A DNA stretch of 64,000 nucleotides, taken from contig NZ_JONK01000028.1 in the NCBI RefSeq assembly GCF_000711885.1, forward strand, positions 1 to 64,000. Reading direction: 5' to 3'. Below are positions 53,322 to 60,766 of the stretch, piece after piece; positions within the stretch are counted from its first letter, which is position 1; each line of letters begins with the position of its first letter. The notes below the pieces were generated by a model. The model did no database searches. It was given only the letters and a program-made list of their open reading frames with translations, and was not told the DNA's origin. The translations under genes and the position numbers were made by a program. The DNA is from Chromobacterium haemolyticum DSM 19808 (lineage in GTDB: Bacteria; Pseudomonadota; Gammaproteobacteria; Burkholderiales; Chromobacteriaceae).

Positions 53322-53372
53322 GAGCCGGTTCAACGCCGTATCGCCAAAGCGCGGCAGGCATTGAACCGGTTC
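53322..53372. repeat. Small TIR element or hairpin between CYTH and hypothetical genes
   Basis: GAGCCGGTTCAACGCC (from 53322) and GGCATTGAACCGGTTC (to 53372) form near-perfect inverted ends of a 51-bp unit. They differ by one base from the MITE TIR GAGCCTGTTC. Flanks are TAG and TAA, an imperfect TNA pair. The stop codon (TAG) of the gene at 53372 spans the junction. It may be a very short relative of the MITE or simply a terminator hairpin. Confidence 0.45.
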
Positions 53373-53842
53373 TAATGGGCGATCTGTTCGCCTTTGGGTT
53401 TACCGCAGGCTTCCGCCCGAGGCGAGATCTGCAGATACAGCGACAAGCTGCTGCGCTGTTGTTCGACGCCGCTGGCTTGCCCGTAAGGCGAGCTGCGCTG
53501 TGGCCAGCTTCCCACCAATTCCGGCTGCGTCCCGATCAGGGTCTGGGCGCTGACCACGCGCTTGCCCTCCTGATCGCTCCAGCTGACGCTGGCGTTCAGC
53601 AGCGGCTTGTGCTGGGCGCGCACCGCGGCGACGGTGCCGCCGATGCTGAGCAGGGCGTCACCCACCTCGCGCTGCCCGGAGAAGGCGCCCTTGGCGTCCA
53701 CGCACATCGGCAGCCGCAGCAGCTCCGCGCCGTCGCGGCGCAGCGTGGCCACCACTTCCGGCGGCAGCGCCGGTTTGGGCGGCAGCGGGGTGGCGGCCCA
53801 AGCGGGCAGGCAGCCCAGCCACAATGCAATCCATTTGCACAT
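53372..53842 (-). CDS. Secreted hypothetical protein
   Basis: 156 aa. Signal peptide MCKWIALWLGCLPAWA, then a Pro-rich start (TPLPPKPALPPEVV) and a mature domain with LLRLPMCVDAKGAFSGQREV and LLNASVSWSDQEGKRVVSAQ. Two cysteines (MCVD, EACGKPKG) could form a disulphide. Good ribosome binding site GGAGAGGG. No family recognised. Stop codon at the edge of a TIR-like sequence. Confidence 0.6.
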   Translation of the reverse strand: MCKWIALWLGCLPAWAATPLPPKPALPPEVVATLRRDGAELLRLPMCVDAKGAFSGQREVGDALLSIGGTVAAVRAQHKPLLNASVSWSDQEGKRVVSAQTLIGTQPELVGSWPQRSSPYGQASGVEQQRSSLSLYLQISPRAEACGKPKGEQIAH

Positions 53843-53855
53843 GCGATCCCTCTCC

Positions 53856-54272
53856 TCAGAATGGTTTGACCACCACCAGAATCACCACCGCCAGCAATAC
53901 CAGCACCGGCAGTTCGTTGAACACGCGGAACCAGGTATGGCTGCGGCGGTTGGTTTTGGCGGCGAAGTCGCGGTAGAGCTTGCCGCACCAGCCGTGATAG
54001 CCGACCAGCAGCAAGACCAAGGTCAGCTTGGCGTGCAGCCAGCCGCCGCCTATGCCGAAGCCCAGCCACAGGCCAAGGCCGGTGGCCAGCGCCAGCGCGC
54101 CCAGCGGGGTCATGAAGCGATAGAGCTTGCGCGCCATCAGCAGCAGGCGCTGGTATTCGGCATCCTGCTCCGCCAGTGCCAGATTGACATAGAGGCGCGG
54201 CAGGTAAAACAGCCCGGCGAACCAGGACACCACGAAGAAAATGTGGAAGGCTTTCAGGTAAAGGTAGCTCAC
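53856..54272 (-). CDS. hemJ: Protoporphyrinogen IX oxidase HemJ-type (CopD/UPF0093)
   Basis: 138 aa, four helices. YLKAFHIFFVVSWFAGLFYL then PRLYV is the HemJ signature with the conserved heme-ligand His, and KLYRFMTPLGALALATGLGL and LHAKLTLVLLLVGYHGWCGK follow. HemJ oxidises protoporphyrinogen IX in bacteria without HemG or HemY-type oxidase. GTG at 54272 fits homologue length; the ribosome binding site is weak. It ends 13 bp before the hypothetical gene on the same strand. Confidence 0.88.
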   Translation of the reverse strand: MSYLYLKAFHIFFVVSWFAGLFYLPRLYVNLALAEQDAEYQRLLLMARKLYRFMTPLGALALATGLGLWLGFGIGGGWLHAKLTLVLLLVGYHGWCGKLYRDFAAKTNRRSHTWFRVFNELPVLVLLAVVILVVVKPF

Positions 54273-54345
54273 GGTGTTTTTGTCGCTGAAGTGGGGGCTT
54301 TCGCGGACCGATGGACGGCGCGGAGCCGGGCTTGGCCGGGCGCGT

Positions 54346-54702
54346 TCACGCCGAGGCCTCGTAGCGTTGTCTGACGGCCTTGGGCAGCTTGGCCAGCACC
54401 AGCCGGCGCGCATCGGCGATGCCCGCGTGCAACTGTTCCAGGCTCAGCGCTTCCAGCGACGACACTTCTATCCAGCGCGCCCGCGCCAGATACGGCGCCG
54501 GCCGCACGCCGGGCAGGCCGCTGAGGACCAGAAAATCGTCGGCGGCCACTTTGTACATCACGTTATCCTCGTGGAACAGGGCGAACATCTTGCGTTCCAG
54601 GCTGAGCACGCGCCGGGTTTCCCACTTGATGTCGAACTCCGCGCCCGGCAAGGCGCGGGCCTGGGCCAGCAGGGCGTCCACATCCTCTTTGCGCAAGGCC
54701 AT
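54346..54702 (-). CDS. MmcQ/YjbR-family protein
   Basis: 118 aa. ALRKEDVDALLAQARALPGA, FDIKWETRRVLSLERKMFAL and LPGVRPAPYLARARWIEVSS match the YjbR fold, a small alpha/beta protein with DNA-binding-like geometry and unknown function. It lies 2 bp downstream of the M48 gene on the same strand, so they may be cotranscribed. Confidence 0.82.
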   Translation of the reverse strand: MALRKEDVDALLAQARALPGAEFDIKWETRRVLSLERKMFALFHEDNVMYKVAADDFLVLSGLPGVRPAPYLARARWIEVSSLEALSLEQLHAGIADARRLVLAKLPKAVRQRYEASA

Positions 54703-54704
54703 GT

Positions 54705-55523
54705 TCAGGTTTTTTTAGCCGCCTGATACAGCGGCATCACTTGCGGAATGCGCTGTTGCAGGTCGCGGATGCGGGTGGGGCCGGACGGGTGGGTGGACAG
54801 GAATTCGGCGCCGCCGCTATTGCCCGCCGCCATCATCTTGTTCCAGACATTCACCGCGGCGTTGGGGTCGTAGCCGGCGCGCGCCATCAATTCCAGGCCC
54901 ATGATGTCGGCTTCGGACTCCATGGTGCGGCTGTTGGGTTTTGACAGCGCCACGTCGGCGGCCATCGCGGCCATGTCCATCTGGTTCTGCTTGAGCCCGG
55001 CCACCGCGCCCACCAGGGACAGGCCCACTTGCTGCGCGTAGGCCTGGCTCATGCTCTCGCGCGAGTGCTCGCGCAGCGCGTGCGAGATTTCGTGGCCGAT
55101 GACGGCGGCCAGTTCGGCGTCGCTCAGCTTGAGCTTGGTGATCAGACCGGAGTAGACCATGATCTTGCCGCCTGCCATCGCGTAGGCGTTGGGTTCGTCA
55201 TTGCGCATCACATTGACTTCCCAGCGCCATTTGGCGGCGTCGGGGCGGAATACCGGCGCTTGGGCGATCAGGCGCTGGGAGATCTTGCGCACCCGCGCTG
55301 TCATCGCCGCGTCGGTGTTGAGCTGGCCGGCGGCGCGCGCCTTGCCCAACTGCTGGGCGTAGGACTTGGCCGACATCTGCTCCACTTCCTGGCTGGACAG
55401 CAGCATGGTTTGGCCGCGGCTGACGCCGACGGCGCCGCCCTGGGTGGTGTTGACCTGGGCACAGCCGGCGAGGGCGGCAGCGGCCAGCAGGCCGGCCAGG
55501 GTTTTACTCCAGAAACTTTTCAT
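54705..55523 (-). CDS. M48-family metalloprotease lipoprotein (LoiP/YggG-like)
   Basis: 272 aa. Lipobox LAGC at about residue 21, then a zinc metalloprotease domain with AVIGHEISHALREHSRESMS (HEISH) and MESEADIMGLELMARAGYDP, where Glu is the third zinc ligand. The C-terminus is FLSTHPSGPTRIRDLQQRIP. Such proteins degrade misfolded outer-membrane proteins in the periplasm. ATG at 55523 is chosen because it starts the signal peptide and has GAGG upstream. Confidence 0.88.
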   Translation of the reverse strand: MKSFWSKTLAGLLAAAALAGCAQVNTTQGGAVGVSRGQTMLLSSQEVEQMSAKSYAQQLGKARAAGQLNTDAAMTARVRKISQRLIAQAPVFRPDAAKWRWEVNVMRNDEPNAYAMAGGKIMVYSGLITKLKLSDAELAAVIGHEISHALREHSRESMSQAYAQQVGLSLVGAVAGLKQNQMDMAAMAADVALSKPNSRTMESEADIMGLELMARAGYDPNAAVNVWNKMMAAGNSGGAEFLSTHPSGPTRIRDLQQRIPQVMPLYQAAKKT

Positions 55524-55611
55524 TGCGGTATGGCCTCTTGAGCGCCCGGCTCCGTTTGACTGGCGAGCGGCGGCGCGGCGGGATATCGCGGCGGGCACGG
55601 GTTGAGCCGGC

Positions 55612-55776
55612 TCAGATTTCCACCATTTCGAAATCGTCCTTGCGCGCGTCGCAATCGGGGCAAGTCCAGTTGGGCGGAATGTCTTCCCACTTGGTGCCCG
55701 GCGGGATACCATCCTCCGGACGGCCGGCTTCCTCGTCGTAGATAAAGCCGCAGATCAGACACATCCAAGTACGCAT
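55612..55776 (-). CDS. Rubredoxin
   Basis: 54 aa small iron protein. Iron-binding cysteines lie in [14 protein letters not shown] and [18 protein letters not shown], the two CxxC pairs of rubredoxin. It starts [10 protein letters not shown] and has the [16 protein letters not shown] linker. Single-electron carrier for oxidases, hydroxylases or stress enzymes. Lone gene divergent from thiD (108-bp gap); its partner is not visible here. Confidence 0.94.
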   Translation of the reverse strand: MRTWMCLICGFIYDEEAGRPEDGIPPGTKWEDIPPNWTCPDCDARKDDFEMVEI

Positions 55777-55884
55777 CGCATCACCTTGTGATCGAGTAAA
55801 ACAGTTATTCTAAGAGTGGTCCGCGAGACTGACAATGCGCCCGCCGGCCGCTCCGACCCTATACAGAACTAAGAGGTTTCAGTC

Positions 55885-56727
55885 TTGACCACTCAGCCCA
55901 CTCCTCCCGTGGTCCTTACCCTGGCGGGCTCGGACCCTTCCGGCGGCGCCGGCATCCAGGCCGACATTCTGACGCTAGCCAGCCTGGGATGCCATCCTTT
56001 GTCGGTGATCACCGCGATTACGGTGCAGGATACCGTCGGCATCAATGACTTTATGGTGTTGGACGCGGACTGGGTCAATGACCAAGCGCGTTTTCTGATG
56101 GAAGACATCCCGGTCACCGCTTTCAAGATAGGCATGCTGGGCAGTGTGGAGAACGTGGCGGTAGTGGCGCAGCTGATTGCCGACTACCCTGACATCCCGG
56201 TGGTATTGGACCCGGTGCTGGCCAGCGGCGGCGGCCACGAGTTGGCCGACGAGGACTTGATCGCGGCGATGCGCGACATGTTGATTCCGCAGGTGTCCAT
56301 CCTGACGCCCAACAGCATTGAAGCGCGGCGCATCGCCAGCAACGACGCGGACGAGGACGAAGACCTGACCTTGGAACAGTGCGCGCAGCGCATCCTGGCG
56401 CTGGGTTGCCCGCATCTGCTGATCACCGGCACTCACGAAAACACCAAGGAAGTGGTCAACCAGCTGTACGGCCCCGGCGGCCTGGTGCGTTCCGATTCCT
56501 GGGAACGATTGCCGGGCAGTTACCATGGCTCCGGTTGCACGCTGGCCTCGGCCATTGCGGGCATGCTGGCCACCGGCCTGTTGTTGCCGGAAGCGGTGAG
56601 AGAAGCGCAGGAGTACACCTATCAAGCCTTGCTGAACGGCTTCCGGCCCGGCATGGGGCAGTTCTTGCCGGACCGCATGTTCTGGGCGCGCGGCGACGAC
56701 GAGGATGACGATGCCGGCCAGGCTTAA
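55885..56727 (+). CDS. thiD: Hydroxymethylpyrimidine/phosphomethylpyrimidine kinase
   Basis: 280 aa. It phosphorylates HMP and HMP-P for thiamin synthesis. It contains LAGSDPSGGAGIQADILTLA, TAITVQDTVGI, FKIGMLGS, VVLDPVLASGGG, LTPNSIEARRI and the anion-hole/catalytic GSGCTLASAIAGMLATG. The TTG start at 55885 is set by AAGAGG upstream and by homologue N-termini. The 3' end overlaps thiE by 23 bp. No TPP riboswitch was found upstream. Confidence 0.93.
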   Translation: MTTQPTPPVVLTLAGSDPSGGAGIQADILTLASLGCHPLSVITAITVQDTVGINDFMVLDADWVNDQARFLMEDIPVTAFKIGMLGSVENVAVVAQLIADYPDIPVVLDPVLASGGGHELADEDLIAAMRDMLIPQVSILTPNSIEARRIASNDADEDEDLTLEQCAQRILALGCPHLLITGTHENTKEVVNQLYGPGGLVRSDSWERLPGSYHGSGCTLASAIAGMLATGLLLPEAVREAQEYTYQALLNGFRPGMGQFLPDRMFWARGDDEDDDAGQA

Positions 56728-57337
56728 GGGACTGTACGCGATCACGCCGGACACCGAGGACAGCGCGCGGCTGTTGAGCCTGGCGCAGGCGGCTGCGCCG
56801 CACATCGATATTCTGCAATACCGCAACAAGAGTCCTAACGCGGCTTTGCGTCTGGAGCAGGCGCGGGCGCTGGCCGAGCTGTGTCGGCGCCACGGCGTGG
56901 TTTTCATCGTCAACGACGATGTGGAGCTGGCGGCGCGCGTTGGCGCGGATGGCGTGCACCTGGGACGAGACGATGCCGCCTTGAGCGCGGCGCGGCGGCG
57001 GTTGGGCGCAGGCGCGTTGATAGGCGCGTCTTGCTACGACAGCCTGGAGCGGGCGCGGCGGGCGGTGGCGGCCGGCGCCAGTTACGTCGCCTTCGGCGCG
57101 GTGTTTCCGTCCGGCACCAAGCCGGACGCGACGCGCGCGGGGCTGCGGCTGTTTGCCGAGGCGCGAGGCTTGGGCGCGCCCTTGGTGGCGATAGGAGGCA
57201 TTGATGCGGGCAACGCTGGACAGGTGCTGGCGGCCGGCGCGGACGCGATCGCGGTGATAAGCGGCGTGTTCGGCGCGGCGGATCCGGCTGGAGCCGCCTT
57301 GGAACTGGCGGAAATTTGCCGCCGGAGCGGACGCTGA
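56705..57337 (+). CDS. thiE: Thiamin-phosphate synthase
   Basis: 210 aa TIM-barrel. It joins HMP-PP and thiazole phosphate. Motifs are LYAITPDT, LQYRNKSPNAALRLEQARAL, FIVNDDVELAARVGADGVHL, GASCYDSLERARRAVAAGAS, YVAFGAVFPSGTKPDA and VAIGGIDAGN. The start lies inside the 3' end of thiD, so the pair is translationally coupled. A terminator follows. Confidence 0.94.
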   Translation: MTMPARLKGLYAITPDTEDSARLLSLAQAAAPHIDILQYRNKSPNAALRLEQARALAELCRRHGVVFIVNDDVELAARVGADGVHLGRDDAALSAARRRLGAGALIGASCYDSLERARRAVAAGASYVAFGAVFPSGTKPDATRAGLRLFAEARGLGAPLVAIGGIDAGNAGQVLAAGADAIAVISGVFGAADPAGAALELAEICRRSGR

Positions 57338-57342
57338 AAGCA

Positions 57343-57374
57343 AAACCGCCGCGCATGGCGCGGCGGTTTGATAA
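57343..57374 (+). terminator. Terminator of thiD-thiE
   Basis: A 12-bp stem AAACCGCCGCGC / GCGCGGCGGTTT with a 3-base loop, just after the thiE stop. The T-run is short (TTTGATAAT). Confidence 0.7.
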
Positions 57375-57408
57375 TGCTCTGGTTCTGGTTTGGTGCCTGT
57401 TCGCGATT

Positions 57409-57693
57409 TTAGATTTGGCTGGGTCGCGAACTGCCGTCAATCAAAGCCTTGCTGACCTCGCCGGGCTTGATGATGCCGTGCTCCACGCTGTAAGCCAACA
57501 GCTCAAGCAAGTAGTCGTGCCGGAAAATCAAGGAACCTTCCCATTCGCTGCCTTGCGCGCCTTGGATGGCGGGCAGGGTGATGATCACGCGTTCGCCTTC
57601 TATCGTGTCCAGCGCGAAGGCTTCCACGTTTCTGGCGATTCCCGATAACGATCTTGCAGAATGCTTGCCATAATTCAAGGCGCGTATGCTCAT
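57409..57693 (-). CDS. Small protein of unknown function, paralogue A
   Basis: 94 aa, no signal peptide or membrane helix. The core FALDTIEGERVIITLPAI, then GSEWEGSLIFRHDYLLELLA, is clearly related to the product at 60464-60727. ATG at 57693 is fixed by CAGGAGTCAGC upstream; the longer frame is spurious. It lies convergent with thiE and downstream of the PAS/LuxR-like gene on the same strand (390-bp gap). No known family recognised. Confidence 0.7.
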   Translation of the reverse strand: MSIRALNYGKHSARSLSGIARNVEAFALDTIEGERVIITLPAIQGAQGSEWEGSLIFRHDYLLELLAYSVEHGIIKPGEVSKALIDGSSRPSQI

Positions 57694-58083
57694 TGCTGAC
57701 TCCTGTCGCATCATGGTTTCTCTTTGGCCCGCGTTGATCCTGAAATGGCCGCCGCGACAGCTCCCTGGCGTCGCGTTGCCGGCGCGGCCGTTTGAGGCGG
57801 CGCGCATGACGGAAGTCGCGGTTTGTGTTGCGCAGGGGGCCTGGCGGCGTTTCAAGTATTTTTTTGTCGAGCGGCCCGCATCTTGATAATGCGCCGCAGC
57901 GTCGCGCTGGAGAGCGCGGGCTGGCGGGATGCTTCAGCCGCTCAGGTGTGCCGCGTGATTGGAGCGGCGATGCCGGTATTGGGATGGCAGTCCGGTTGCG
58001 CGGCTTACCGCTCCAGGCTCAGAGCATAGCGTTTTTATGCTTATGGGGTAACTCCAGAAAAATGGAGAATGCCCCGTTGGCGA
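57694..58083. other. 390-bp gap without a gene
   Basis: It separates the PAS/LuxR-like gene from paralogue A on the same strand. It probably holds the paralogue's promoter near 57700-57760. I saw no RNA gene, repeat or operator that I can defend. Confidence 0.35.
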
Positions 58084-58881
58084 TCACAATTGCTTGGAGC
58101 CGATCAGCCGGCTGAAAAGCGATGTCGGCATTTTTCGGTGCATGCCGGCGGCAATCAGCGCGTCGCATAATTCAGCGCGCCGCTGAGTGGGCAAGCCCAG
58201 TTTTTCGCAAATATAGTTCTTGCTCTTGATAATAGAATCCGCCACACGGGTTTTAGGCTTGGGGCGATATTTGTTCATGAAGTCGGCTATTTGCTTGAAG
58301 TCCCAGTTCAGCAACATCAGGAAGCAGACTTCCTGTTCGTACTCCGTCAATTCCACATCAAGCAGTTTCAATTCGCCTTGTACTTGCTCTATGCTGCAGC
58401 CGGCGCCGAATTCCAAAATGTAATTGGGCATCAGATTAATGAAGTTGGCGATTTCAATTTCATGAGCGTAGTAGATGGTGCCCAGAATGGAGCGCGTCGC
58501 CTCGTGCTTGAGCAGGTGCTTGGAGAACACCCGCGCCTTGAGGCCGTCCCCGTATTCATGCACGTTGAGAATGGAGACTTTGCGTGTAGGGTCGCAGGCC
58601 CTCATCAGAGCCAAGTCTTCCTGTACATAGCAATCGGCGAACTGGGCAGTGCCTTCGCAGGGCATTTCCTTATCCAGACGGTCCACTACATCATCTCCAC
58701 GTTTAAGCGCAACGATCCTGGCGTAGGCGTCGCTGGATGCCAGATGGCGGGAGTTGACGTCTTTTGCGCCGACGATCATGTCGGTTTGGCAGGAGATCTG
58801 GGAAACGGATTGGCGGAACTGAGCCACGAATTCGCTTTGTTCTTCGGAGAAGTGTTCAGGGGATACGAGCTGATAGTCCAT
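58084..58881 (-). CDS. PAS-fold sensor with C-terminal LuxR-like helix-turn-helix
   Basis: 265 aa. The N-terminal half (about 20-150) looks like a PAS or similar sensor (TDMIVGAKDVNSRHLASSDA, YARIVALKRGDDVVDRLDKE). The C-terminal LuxR-type HTH starts at LTEYEQEVCFLMLLNWDFKQ and continues IADFMNKYRPKP, with SIIKSKNYICEKLGLPTQR. The HTH has an insertion relative to canonical LuxR. This resembles PAS-plus-LuxR regulators of the LpnR type. Base composition is slightly lower in GC than its neighbours. Target and ligand unknown. Confidence 0.72.
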   Translation of the reverse strand: MDYQLVSPEHFSEEQSEFVAQFRQSVSQISCQTDMIVGAKDVNSRHLASSDAYARIVALKRGDDVVDRLDKEMPCEGTAQFADCYVQEDLALMRACDPTRKVSILNVHEYGDGLKARVFSKHLLKHEATRSILGTIYYAHEIEIANFINLMPNYILEFGAGCSIEQVQGELKLLDVELTEYEQEVCFLMLLNWDFKQIADFMNKYRPKPKTRVADSIIKSKNYICEKLGLPTQRRAELCDALIAAGMHRKMPTSLFSRLIGSKQL

Positions 58882-58946
58882 AGTGTACGCCTGGTGCGGA
58901 GGTTTGTAATGTAAGGGTGCGCCGCGCTAGCCTCGCTGCCGCGTTG

Positions 58947-59092
58947 GCTGCGCCTTACGATCTGCTGTGAGTCGCTAGAGACCGTGTGCGATGCGTGCCG
59001 TCTTCGAAATGCTGGTGTACTACCTGTGCATGCCGCTTTCTTAGCCGTTTTCGCCTTGTCTCGCTCTTGTTCTCTAAGCTTTGAACAGGCTC
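58947..59092 (+). mobile_element. MITE-like element, copy 7 (left end eroded)
   Basis: About 146 bp between the PAS/LuxR-like gene and the cupin gene. The left end reads CCTTACGATCTGCTG, matching the IS/MITE end only from inside the TIR. The right end is intact (TTGAACAGGCTC, to 59092) with TAA at 59093-59095. The centre CTTCGAAATGCTGGTGTAC and the CGTTTTCGCCTTGTCTCGCT block are kept. Confidence 0.72.
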
Positions 59093-59272
59093 TAAGTTGG
59101 GCACTTATAGATTTTTTGTTTCGATAGTGTCAATGCGAATGGCCGTTTGGCCTTGATTAACTGTACTAAAGGATTAAAGTGCGCGGAGACCGAGAGAAAT
59201 GCGAGCAGATTTGAAATAATTGATCGCGTTTAACCGTTCTTTTGTCCGAATTTACAGTTTGTTAGGAATGTC
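59093..59272. promoter_or_regulatory. AT-rich upstream region of the cupin gene
   Basis: Between MITE copy 7 and the cupin start lies about 180 bp of AT-rich sequence (ATTTTTTGTTTCGATAGTGT, TTAACTGTACTAAAGGATTA). This is a plausible promoter region. AGGAATGTC precedes the ATG. Confidence 0.4.
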
Positions 59273-59644
59273 ATGAAGGTGATTGATTGGAAGTTGGAGC
59301 TTGAAAACGGCGTTTACGACAAGAGCGTGGGCATCAAGATTTTGAAATTGGCCGGCGATGCCGGCTTCAGCACTTATTTAACCGAAATCGCTCCCGGCGT
59401 GGCGATCAACGGACATTATCATCGCCACGGCGACGAGCATTACCATATCGTCAGCGGCCGCGGGGAGATGAGGCTGGTGGATGTGGCGACCGGAGCGGCG
59501 CGGACCCAGGCCGTTGCGGAGCAGAGTTCCTTCGTGGTGCCGGCCAATACCCAGCATCAACTGAGCAATACCGGCGTCGCGCCGCTGGTGTTGATGTTCA
59601 GCTGTCCGGCCAGCCACCTAGCGGACGATCGACATTTTCTGTAG
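59273..59644 (+). CDS. Cupin-domain protein
   Basis: 123 aa, one small beta-barrel. Cupin motif 1 is GHYHRHGDEHYHIVSGRGEM, with His and Glu metal ligands, and motif 2 is around PANTQHQLSNTG. It could be a sensor, isomerase or dioxygenase; nothing narrows this. Its 3' end overlaps the convergent amidohydrolase by 47 bp. Probably functionally linked to the catabolic genes beside it. Confidence 0.82.
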   Translation: MKVIDWKLELENGVYDKSVGIKILKLAGDAGFSTYLTEIAPGVAINGHYHRHGDEHYHIVSGRGEMRLVDVATGAARTQAVAEQSSFVVPANTQHQLSNTGVAPLVLMFSCPASHLADDRHFL

Positions 59645-60452
59645 CGGGCGGCGCATCAAAGCGGAACAGCTCGGCAGGGGTGTCGTGGGTGATGCGTCGG
59701 CGGCGCTCCATGTCGGGAAGCCATTGTTCCAGTAGTTCCAATGTACGGGCGTAGCGGATGGAGCCGAACTGGGTATGAGGCCAATCGCTGCCCCACAGCA
59801 AGCGCCCCGGTCCCAGCGCGCTGTCCAGCAACGGCAGCGCGGCGCGTGCGATGTCCTCGCCGCGTCCGGCCAGGCCGTTGCGATAGGCCGCGGAGATTTT
59901 GACCCAGATGCGGCCGCTGGCCGCGCCGGCGTCCAGCATGCGCCGGAAGCCGGGATCGTCCACCCCCAGCGCAGGATGCGGCCTGCCGAAGTGGTCGATG
60001 ACCACCTTGACCCCGGCGTCCAGCAGCGGCGGAAGCAAGAGAGGCCAATCCTGCGCCGCGCGGTGCACCTCCACTTGCCAGTCCAGGCTGGCGGCATGCG
60101 CCAGACAGCGGCGCCACGCCGGTGAATTCAGGTCCGGCAGCGGGCGGCCGATCAGATTGAGCCGCAGGCCGACGACGCCGGCGTCGTCCATGGCGCGCAT
60201 GGCCGGCAGCGGGCAGTCCGGCGCTATCACCGCGATGCCGCGCAGCCGGCCCTCGCTCTCGCGTAGGCCCTGCAACAGATAACGGTTGTCGTTGCCCAGA
60301 AAGCTGGGTTGCACCAGCACGCCGCCGGTTATGCCAAATTGGTCCAGTTGCGCCAGATAGGCCTGCAAGGGCGCGTCCCGGTAGGGCTTGTAGCGCAGCG
60401 GGGCGGCGCCGATCTGCCGGCGCAGGAAGATATGGGCGTGCCCGTCTATCAT
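59598..60452 (-). CDS. Amidohydrolase-family hydrolase (PDC lactonase-like)
   Basis: 284 aa TIM-barrel. N-terminal metal motif MIDGHAHIF; later VQPSFLGNDNRYLL, GLRLNLIGRPLPDLNS, VEVHRAAQDW, VVIDHFGRPHPALGVDDPGF and LLWGSDWPHTQFG with the catalytic Asp. The plan matches the amidohydrolase_2 group that includes 2-pyrone-4,6-dicarboxylate lactonase. Likely the catabolic enzyme of the operon; substrate unknown. It starts 11 bp after the small paralogue B. Confidence 0.82.
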   Translation of the reverse strand: MIDGHAHIFLRRQIGAAPLRYKPYRDAPLQAYLAQLDQFGITGGVLVQPSFLGNDNRYLLQGLRESEGRLRGIAVIAPDCPLPAMRAMDDAGVVGLRLNLIGRPLPDLNSPAWRRCLAHAASLDWQVEVHRAAQDWPLLLPPLLDAGVKVVIDHFGRPHPALGVDDPGFRRMLDAGAASGRIWVKISAAYRNGLAGRGEDIARAALPLLDSALGPGRLLWGSDWPHTQFGSIRYARTLELLEQWLPDMERRRRITHDTPAELFRFDAPPATENVDRPLGGWPDS

Positions 60453-60463
60453 CGGCGCCGGGT

Positions 60464-60727
60464 TCAGCCGCAGGCCTGACAGGCGGCGTCGCGCGCCGCG
60501 CTCAGGCCCAGCGCCGCGTCGATGTCGGCGGCGTTCAGCACTTTATGCCGGATGCTGTGGGACAAGAGGGCGAGCAGGTAATCGCGCCGGAAAATCGGCG
60601 AGCCCTCCCATTCACTGCCGGCCGTGCCCAGGATGATGGGCGAGGTGATGATGACTCGCTCACCCTGGATGGTGTCCAGGGCGAACTCGTCATCGGTGAT
60701 CTGGTTGGCGATTTCGTCTAATGCCAT
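60464..60727 (-). CDS. Small protein of unknown function, paralogue B
   Basis: 87 aa. EFALDTIQGERVIITSPIIL then GSEWEGSPIFRRDYLLALLS matches paralogue A at 57409. The C-terminus has two cysteines (DAACQACG). The ATG follows GAGGTCACC. Located between the MFS permease (39 bp) and the amidohydrolase (11 bp) on one strand, so almost certainly cotranscribed with them. No known domain recognised. Confidence 0.75.
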   Translation of the reverse strand: MALDEIANQITDDEFALDTIQGERVIITSPIILGTAGSEWEGSPIFRRDYLLALLSHSIRHKVLNAADIDAALGLSAARDAACQACG

Positions 60728-60766
60728 GGTGACCTCACAATTTCGATGAAATGGCGCGTTTGCCGT

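Noticed and set aside
55777-55884. TPP riboswitch upstream of thiD
   Set aside because: The 108-bp gap lacks the conserved CUGAGA and ACCUGAUCUGG-type elements, so no THI element is present.
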